This document shows positions 59,353 to 64,000 of a DNA stretch of 64,000 bases, one piece after another. A program made the translations under genes and the position numbers. The notes beneath the pieces are model-generated. The model ran no database searches and was not told where the DNA came from. It saw only the letters and a program-made list of their open reading frames with translations. The stretch spans positions 1 through 64,000 of the forward strand of contig CAKVCZ010000002.1 in NCBI GenBank assembly GCA_934726055.1, written 5' to 3'. Within the stretch, counting starts at the first letter, position 1, and every line of letters begins with the position of its first letter. The DNA comes from an uncultured Candidatus Melainabacteria bacterium (GTDB taxonomy: Bacteria > Cyanobacteriota > Vampirovibrionia > Gastranaerophilales > Gastranaerophilaceae).

Positions 59353-60684
59353 ATGAAAATTTGTGTAATTCCAATTGATAACAGACCTGTTTGCTATAAT
59401 TTGTTCAAAGATATTGCAAATATTGACGAAGATATAGCGTTGTTAATTCCGCCAAGAGATTATTTGGGAGATTTGAATAGAAGTGCTGATATTGAAAAAT
59501 TATTTGATTGGTTAAAAAAAGTTTCGGAAGTTGATGCAATGGTTATTTCTCTTGATACTCTTGCTTATGGCGGATTAATTCCATCAAGAAGATGTCCTGA
59601 AACATTTGATGAAATAAAACAAAGAATTGATTCATTAAAAGATATCTTGAAAGAGAAAAATGCAAAGATTTATGCCTTTTCAAGCATAATGAGGATTTCT
59701 AATAATAATTATAATGAGGAAGAAAAAGAATATTGGAATAAATACGGAAAATTGATTTTTGACTATTCTTTCCATACTCATAAAGCAGGATGTGAAAGTT
59801 GTGTTGAAAGATTGATTCCGGATGATATTTTAGACGATTACTTAAACACAAGAAAAAGAAATTTTGAAATTAATAAAATTTATTTGCAATGGCAAAAAGA
59901 AGGTCTGTTTGATACATTAATATTTTCAAAAGATGATTGTGCGGAGTATGGATTTAATGTTCAAGAGGCAAAAGTGTTAGAAGATTTAGGCGGATTTACA
60001 AAAACAGGTGCTGATGAAATTCCTCTAACACTTTTTGCACGTGCAATTAATGGTAATGTGAAAGTAAAAATAAAATTTCTAGAACCTGAATACAAAAATT
60101 TAATTTCAAATTACGAAGATATTTCAATTGAAAAATCAGTATTTGGTCAATTATCACTTGCAGGCATGGAAGTTGTTGAAAAAAATGAAGATATTCTTTT
60201 AGTTGTCAATAATTTCAAAGACCATCAGGGTGAAATTGTTATGAAAAGACCAACAGAGCAGTTTTGCGGTAAGTTTGAATTGCCTGAAAATGCAATGATA
60301 GCTGATGTAAGAAATGCAAATGGTGCGGATAATTTATTTGTGGAAACTTTTATAAATCAACAAATGCCTGTAAATTTTTATGGATATTCTGCTTGGAATA
60401 CGAGTGCAAATACGTTGGGTAGTCTTTTATGTGCCGCAAAAGTGAAGTTTTTGGCTAAAAAATATAATGAGAAAGCTTTTAAAAAGTTGCAGGTAATAAG
60501 GTTACTTGATGATTGGGCATATCAGGCAAATGTTCGTCAAACTTTAGATAAGCCAAGTGAAAATTTAAACATGTCTGAATTTGAAAAGAAAATAGCTAAA
60601 TTTGTCGGTTTAGAATTTAAAGCAGATTATAAGTTTCCATGGAATAGACTGTTTGAAGTTGAAGTTGATATAAAAAAGGTTTAA
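59353..60684 (+). CDS. DUF4127 family protein
   Basis: 443 aa. ICVIPIDNRPVCYNLFKDIA, PPRDYLGDLNRSADIEKLFDWL, AMVISLDTLAYGGLIPSRRCPETFDEIKQRI and FSSIMRISNN are the DUF4127 signature; members have an alpha/beta core and no known activity. TATAAT (59341-59346) ends 6 nt before the ATG without a Shine-Dalgarno, hence a leaderless mRNA. mntP follows 2 nt later. Confidence 0.88.
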   Translation: MKICVIPIDNRPVCYNLFKDIANIDEDIALLIPPRDYLGDLNRSADIEKLFDWLKKVSEVDAMVISLDTLAYGGLIPSRRCPETFDEIKQRIDSLKDILKEKNAKIYAFSSIMRISNNNYNEEEKEYWNKYGKLIFDYSFHTHKAGCESCVERLIPDDILDDYLNTRKRNFEINKIYLQWQKEGLFDTLIFSKDDCAEYGFNVQEAKVLEDLGGFTKTGADEIPLTLFARAINGNVKVKIKFLEPEYKNLISNYEDISIEKSVFGQLSLAGMEVVEKNEDILLVVNNFKDHQGEIVMKRPTEQFCGKFELPENAMIADVRNANGADNLFVETFINQQMPVNFYGYSAWNTSANTLGSLLCAAKVKFLAKKYNEKAFKKLQVIRLLDDWAYQANVRQTLDKPSENLNMSEFEKKIAKFVGLEFKADYKFPWNRLFEVEVDIKKV

Positions 60685-60686
60685 GT

Positions 60687-61226
60687 ATGAGTTTAGTGTC
60701 ATTAATACTACTTGCGATAGCTCTTTCTATTGATGCTTGTGTTGTATCATTTGCACATGGACTTATATTATGTGATTTAAGACTCAAAAATTCATTGTTA
60801 TTAGCAACTTTTACTGGTTTTGCTCAAGGAATTATGCCGACAATAGGGTATTTTGTAACACAACCTTTTTATAAAATGATTTTGCCTGCGAGTAAATGGA
60901 TAATCTTTGCGATATTTATGTATTTGGGTATAAAAATTATTCAAGAATCATATAGAAAAGATAACGAAGTTCCTCTATGTTTAACACTAAGTTGTCTTTT
61001 TGCAATCGCTATTGCTACCAGTGTTGATGCACTGGCTGCAGGGGTTACTTTGGCATTAGCATCTATAAATATATTAAAAGCAGCAATTTTGATAGGTTCA
61101 ACAACATTTATGTTTGCGTTTGCAGGTTTTTGGTTAGGATGTTCATTGAAAAACTTTTCTACAAAGTATATGGAGATTTTTTCAGGACTGATTTTAATAT
61201 TTTTAGCTATAAAATCATTATTCTAA
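60687..61226 (+). CDS. mntP: Manganese efflux pump MntP-like protein
   Basis: 179 aa with six membrane helices. LLAIALSIDACVVSFAHGL and its repeat AIAIATSVDALAAGVTLAL carry the paired Asp of the DUF204/MntP family, and FTGFAQGIMPTIGYFV is the conserved helix. Exports Mn2+ across the inner membrane. It is directly downstream of and probably co-transcribed with the DUF4127 gene. Confidence 0.88.
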   Translation: MSLVSLILLAIALSIDACVVSFAHGLILCDLRLKNSLLLATFTGFAQGIMPTIGYFVTQPFYKMILPASKWIIFAIFMYLGIKIIQESYRKDNEVPLCLTLSCLFAIAIATSVDALAAGVTLALASINILKAAILIGSTTFMFAFAGFWLGCSLKNFSTKYMEIFSGLILIFLAIKSLF

Positions 61227-61292
61227 AAATAATAATCTCGTAAAATATCTTAGGATAATTGCCTTTTTTTATAAATCCGTTATTATGTAAAT

Positions 61293-62354
61293 ATGTCAAA
61301 TGAACAAAAGAATTATTATGAGATATTGGGTGTTAGTACAAGTGCGAGTGCAGAGGAGTTAAAATCTGCATACCGTAAGCTTGCCAGAAAATATCATCCT
61401 GATGTTGCAGGAGAAGAGGGTGTTGAAAAATTTAAAGAGATAACAGAAGCCTATGAAACACTTTCTGATGAAACATCTCGTAAAAGGTATGATATTTTAA
61501 GAGGAATATTCAATTATAATAAATCAGCTTCTGATAAGACTACTCAAAAAGAGGCACAAAAAGCATATTCGCAGTCAAAACAGCAAGAAGATTTTATAAA
61601 AGAAGCTCAAAAAAATAAAGCTAAAACAACGAATAAGAAAGAACAAAATCCTCAAGATTTTGCAAATATTTTTAATGACTTTTTAGACGGATTAAAAAAA
61701 CAACCAAAGCAAGAAAATAAAAAACAGGAAAAGAAAGAGCAAGCTCCAAAATTTGATGGTGAAGATATTACAACAGATGTTGTGATTACAATGATTGAAG
61801 CAGTAAGCGGGGTTTCAAAAACTGTTAACGTGCTATCAACGCAAGAATGTACAAATTGTCATGGCAGACCTTTTGTAAACGGAATGCAATGTCCTGTTTG
61901 TGGCGGAAGTGGAGTTATTTCCCGACATAAAAAAATAACAGTTAAAATTCCTGCAAATGTAAAACCAAATTCAAAAATAAGAATTCCATCAGAAGGTAAT
62001 GAAGGTTTTAACGGTGGTAAAAACGGCGATTTGTATTTGAATATTGTGATAGAAAATAATTCAAACTTTAAATACGATGATTTAAATGTACTGTTTACTA
62101 TACCAATTACTCCACCGGAAGCTGTTTTGGGTACTTCTATTAACGTTCCGACAGCAAATGGTAATGTGTTAATGAAAATTATGCCAAAAACAAGTTCAGG
62201 TCAAAAGTATCGTCTTGCGGGGCAGGGTTTAACTAAAAATGGCAAAACAGGCGATATGATTGTAACTGTTAATATTGAAATTCCAAAGAATCTCTCAGAT
62301 AAAGAAATTCAACTATATCAACAATTGAGAGATTTATCCAAAGAAAAAGTGTAA
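61293..62354 (+). CDS. DnaJ-type co-chaperone
   Basis: 353 aa. The J domain (1-65) has YYEILGVSTSASAEELKSAYRKLARKYHPDVAGEEG, with HPD. A Lys/Gln-rich linker follows in place of the Gly/Phe region, then a C-terminal substrate domain with only two zinc-finger repeats (CTNCHGRP, CPVCGGSG) instead of four, and VTVKIPANVKPNSKIRIPSEGNEG-like barrels. It stimulates DnaK. TATTAT (61281-61286), with TTGCCT 16 bp upstream, ends 6 nt before the ATG. Confidence 0.85.
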   Translation: MSNEQKNYYEILGVSTSASAEELKSAYRKLARKYHPDVAGEEGVEKFKEITEAYETLSDETSRKRYDILRGIFNYNKSASDKTTQKEAQKAYSQSKQQEDFIKEAQKNKAKTTNKKEQNPQDFANIFNDFLDGLKKQPKQENKKQEKKEQAPKFDGEDITTDVVITMIEAVSGVSKTVNVLSTQECTNCHGRPFVNGMQCPVCGGSGVISRHKKITVKIPANVKPNSKIRIPSEGNEGFNGGKNGDLYLNIVIENNSNFKYDDLNVLFTIPITPPEAVLGTSINVPTANGNVLMKIMPKTSSGQKYRLAGQGLTKNGKTGDMIVTVNIEIPKNLSDKEIQLYQQLRDLSKEKV

Positions 62355-62430
62355 TTCAAATTAATTATAAAAATTCTATCCCATTTCAAATTTTATTTTT
62401 AAAATAAAATGATGTTTGTTTTTTTTATGC

Positions 62431-62459
62431 TTGCAAAAATTTACATTATTATGTATAAT
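62431..62459 (+). promoter_or_regulatory. Orphan sigma-70 promoter
   Basis: TTGCAA and a perfect TATAAT separated by exactly 17 bp, downstream of the DnaJ-type gene, with no reading frame after it. Confidence 0.6.
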
Positions 62460-62465
62460 AGATTT

Positions 62466-62510
62466 GTATTCAATATTCATAAGCTATGGCTCAAGTATTT
62501 GAGCCATTTT
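62466..62510 (+). ncRNA. Candidate ~45-nt small RNA (promoter directly followed by terminator)
   Basis: The expected start (~62466) is followed within 20 nt by a perfect 9-bp hairpin ATGGCTCAA/TTGAGCCAT and TTTT. No open reading frame fits. It may be a small RNA, or the hairpin may only terminate the gene upstream. Confidence 0.35.
62486..62510. terminator. Terminator hairpin
   Basis: ATGGCTCAA-(GTAT)-TTGAGCCAT followed by TTT, between convergent genes. Confidence 0.65.
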
Positions 62511-62543
62511 CTCTGTCTAAACCTTTATTTAATGTTTGTCTAA

Positions 62544-63179
62544 TTATAAATTATGAATAGCTTTTTGGCTATCTTCGGTTTCTTCTGTATTATTAGCTGA
62601 TTGAGCTTTTTTGAATGTTTTTTTGCCCTTGTGCCATAGTACAACAAAAAACAGTACAATAATTGCAGATACAACAATTATAACTAATTCAAGATATTGT
62701 TTAATCCATTCTCCACAAAGCATTAGAACAATGCTTACAACAAAAAATCTGCCGGCTCTGCCAAAAAAGCTTGCTAGTGCAAATTGCCACCAGTTCATAT
62801 TCAAAACACCGCTTGCAATTGTAAATACTTTATATGGAATTGGGGTGAATCCTGCAAAAAATACGGCAATTGCACCATATTTGTTGTAAAGTGCTTCAAC
62901 TTTTTCAAACTGATCGTGATTTTTTCTGAAAAACCAGTTGAATACAGGTCTGCCACCAATTAAGCCAATCAAATATCCAACTAATCCTCCAAGTACAGAT
63001 GCAAAAGAACAAATTGTTGCATACCATAAAGCTTTTTCAGGTTTTGCCAAATCCATTGCAATAAGCAAAAAATCAGGAGGTGGAACAAGGAAAAAACTTT
63101 CTATGAAAGAGTTTAGAGCAAGTCCCCATATTCCTAAAGATTGAAAGTATGTATTCATATTTGTAAATAATTCGTGCAT
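62544..63179 (-). CDS. YqaA/DedA-type (VTT domain) membrane protein
   Basis: 211 aa. ESFFLVPPPDFLLIAMDL, GGLVGYLIGLIGGR, FFAGFTPIPYKVFTIASGVLNMNWWQFALASFFGRAGRFFVVS form the VTT domain with its re-entrant loops and membrane helices; YqaA-like proteins are implicated in lipid or small-molecule transport. GAGGAC lies just before the ATG, and the S4-domain gene ends 4 nt upstream. Confidence 0.85.
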   Translation of the reverse strand: MHELFTNMNTYFQSLGIWGLALNSFIESFFLVPPPDFLLIAMDLAKPEKALWYATICSFASVLGGLVGYLIGLIGGRPVFNWFFRKNHDQFEKVEALYNKYGAIAVFFAGFTPIPYKVFTIASGVLNMNWWQFALASFFGRAGRFFVVSIVLMLCGEWIKQYLELVIIVVSAIIVLFFVVLWHKGKKTFKKAQSANNTEETEDSQKAIHNL

Positions 63180-63183
63180 ATAT

Positions 63184-63432
63184 TTAGTCCTCTATTAATT
63201 CATATAACGTGCTTGATTCTTGAATGCTTACATTATTTTGAGGGATTACAAGAACTTTTGCTTTAACAGTTCTGTTATGATATTCAATTGTAATAATATC
63301 ACCAACTTTTAGTTGTTTTGATGGTTTTGCCTGATTGTTATTCACCAAAACCCTTCCCATATCAGAAACTTCATTGGCAACGGTTCTTCGTTTTATTAGT
63401 CTTGAAACTTTTAAAAATTTATCTAATCTCAA
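63184..63432 (-). CDS. S4-domain RNA-binding protein, RqcP/HslR-like
   Basis: 82 aa from a TTG start with AAGGGG upstream. MRLDKFLKVSRLIKRRTVANEVSDMGRVLVNNNQAKPSKQLKVGDIITIEY is a complete S4 domain of the YabO/RqcP/Hsp15 type; these bind stalled 50S subunits in ribosome quality control. Co-transcribed with the YqaA-like gene. Confidence 0.9.
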   Translation of the reverse strand: MRLDKFLKVSRLIKRRTVANEVSDMGRVLVNNNQAKPSKQLKVGDIITIEYHNRTVKAKVLVIPQNNVSIQESSTLYELIED

Positions 63433-63523
63433 AAATTTATCCCCTTAGTTAAATATTATCATAAAAGTTTGCATTTTTTCATGGTATATTATAAAATGAA
63501 ACAATAAGGAATTATAAAAATAT

Positions 63524-64000
63524 ATGGACTCGACTGTCAGTACGATATTTAATCTCTTAATAGTAGCGTTTTTATTACTATCGAATGCGTTTTGTGTTGC
63601 ATCAGAATTTGCAATGGTAAGAGTGAGAAGAACCAGAATGGAAGAATTGTCTAAACAAGGCAATAAAACTGCTGAATTGGTTCTTGAACAAATAGAAGAT
63701 ATGGATAGAATTGTTGGTGCAGCTCAACTTGGGGTTACAATTTCCAGTGTAGCTTTAGGTTGGGTTGGAGAAGCTACTATCGCAGGTATTGTAGAACCTC
63801 TGTTTAGTTTCTTACCACAAATATCTCAAAGTATTGCAGTTCATACATTCTCAGCTATTATCGCATTTTCATTAATTACATTTTTACATGTTTCTTTGGG
63901 AGAACAAGCTCCTAAACTGATTGCTTTGCAATATACAGAAAAAATAGCTCTATTTATTGCTCGTCCAACTGCTTGGATGGCTACAATTTTTAATCCTTTG
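63524..64000 (+). CDS. CNNM/CorC-type (DUF21) membrane protein, 3' truncated by window end
   Basis: 159 codons are visible. TIFNLLIVAFLLLSNAFCVASEFAMVRVRRTRMEELSKQGNKTAELV...DRIVGAAQLGVTISSVALGWVGEATIAGIVEPLF... and FLHVSLGEQAPKLIALQYTEK are the DUF21 transmembrane domain of the hemolysin C/CNNM family, implicated in Mg/Co transport. CBS and CorC domains are expected beyond the edge. AAGGA lies about 13 nt before the ATG. Confidence 0.9.
   Translation, partial: MDSTVSTIFNLLIVAFLLLSNAFCVASEFAMVRVRRTRMEELSKQGNKTAELVLEQIEDMDRIVGAAQLGVTISSVALGWVGEATIAGIVEPLFSFLPQISQSIAVHTFSAIIAFSLITFLHVSLGEQAPKLIALQYTEKIALFIARPTAWMATIFNPL

Noticed and set aside
63445..63663. Minus-strand 72-codon frame
   Set aside because: It is antisense to the start of the CNNM-type gene and has no signals.

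Overview
The window is an AT-rich bacterial chromosome segment. Several things point to a non-photosynthetic gut relative of Cyanobacteria (Melainabacteria/Gastranaerophilales): many exported pilin-like proteins, lineage-style proteins with an N-terminal VSF[T/R]G motif, a tmRNA whose tag begins ANN as in cyanobacteria, a minCDE operon, and rpsL-rpsG. This placement is inference from gene style; no marker tree could be run.

Region 1 (1-20 kb) is ordinary but lineage-specific chromosome. It holds three pilin-like exported proteins (19-822, 9140-9967, 14420-15160) plus a pilin-like protein without the processing motif (15329-15772). It also holds cytidine deaminase, a secreted alpha/beta hydrolase, and two large paralogs of unknown function that each contain a duplicated domain. 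Further along are a 54-residue small protein gene with unusual codon choice, a NarL-type response regulator, a sigma-70 family factor, an amidohydrolase, an MFS transporter followed by a GT8 glycosyltransferase with a signal peptide, and a calpain-like cysteine protease whose N-terminal part is separated by a frameshift at a run of six A.

Region 2 (20.0-38.8 kb) is a mobile element integrated at the 3' end of ssrA (tmRNA, 20041-20441). A 21-bp copy of the tmRNA 3' end lies at 38618-38638, giving an element of about 18.2 kb. It carries a large serine recombinase with a DUF2924 partner and a ParB-methyltransferase / DUF5681 / terminase large subunit block, but no capsid or tail genes. The rest is accessory and defence-like cargo: a NACHT NTPase fused to the end of a YgjP-type metallopeptidase, a Fic protein, DUF4186, a WYL regulator, two tandem PD-(D/E)XK-like paralogs, a shrunken DnaE-derived protein, another PD-(D/E)XK-like protein with an MBL-fold hydrolase, and a membrane protein/HEPN-like pair. 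A 13-15 bp motif (GTCCAWATYTGAC) lies 3-5 bp upstream of the likely -10 box of three of these transcription units, including the WYL gene itself. They therefore look like one WYL-controlled regulon, which is the best candidate here for an undescribed system. The right end carries two tandem ~190-bp units with matching but sequence-diverged hairpins.

Region 3 (38.8-64 kb) returns to chromosome: manC, a degenerate histidine phosphatase, a large helical protein, rpsL-rpsG, a probable rpoZ, purine nucleoside phosphorylase, a TetR-TolC-HlyD-ABC2-ABC2 export operon, GT2 and HPF, minC-minD-minE (MinE with a long acidic/lysine tail), an acetyltransferase, DUF4127, MntP, a DnaJ-type protein, YqaA, an RqcP-like S4 protein, and a CNNM/CorC-type protein cut by the window end. 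Many genes without a Shine-Dalgarno have a -10 box 6-8 nt before the start codon, suggesting that leaderless transcripts are common.
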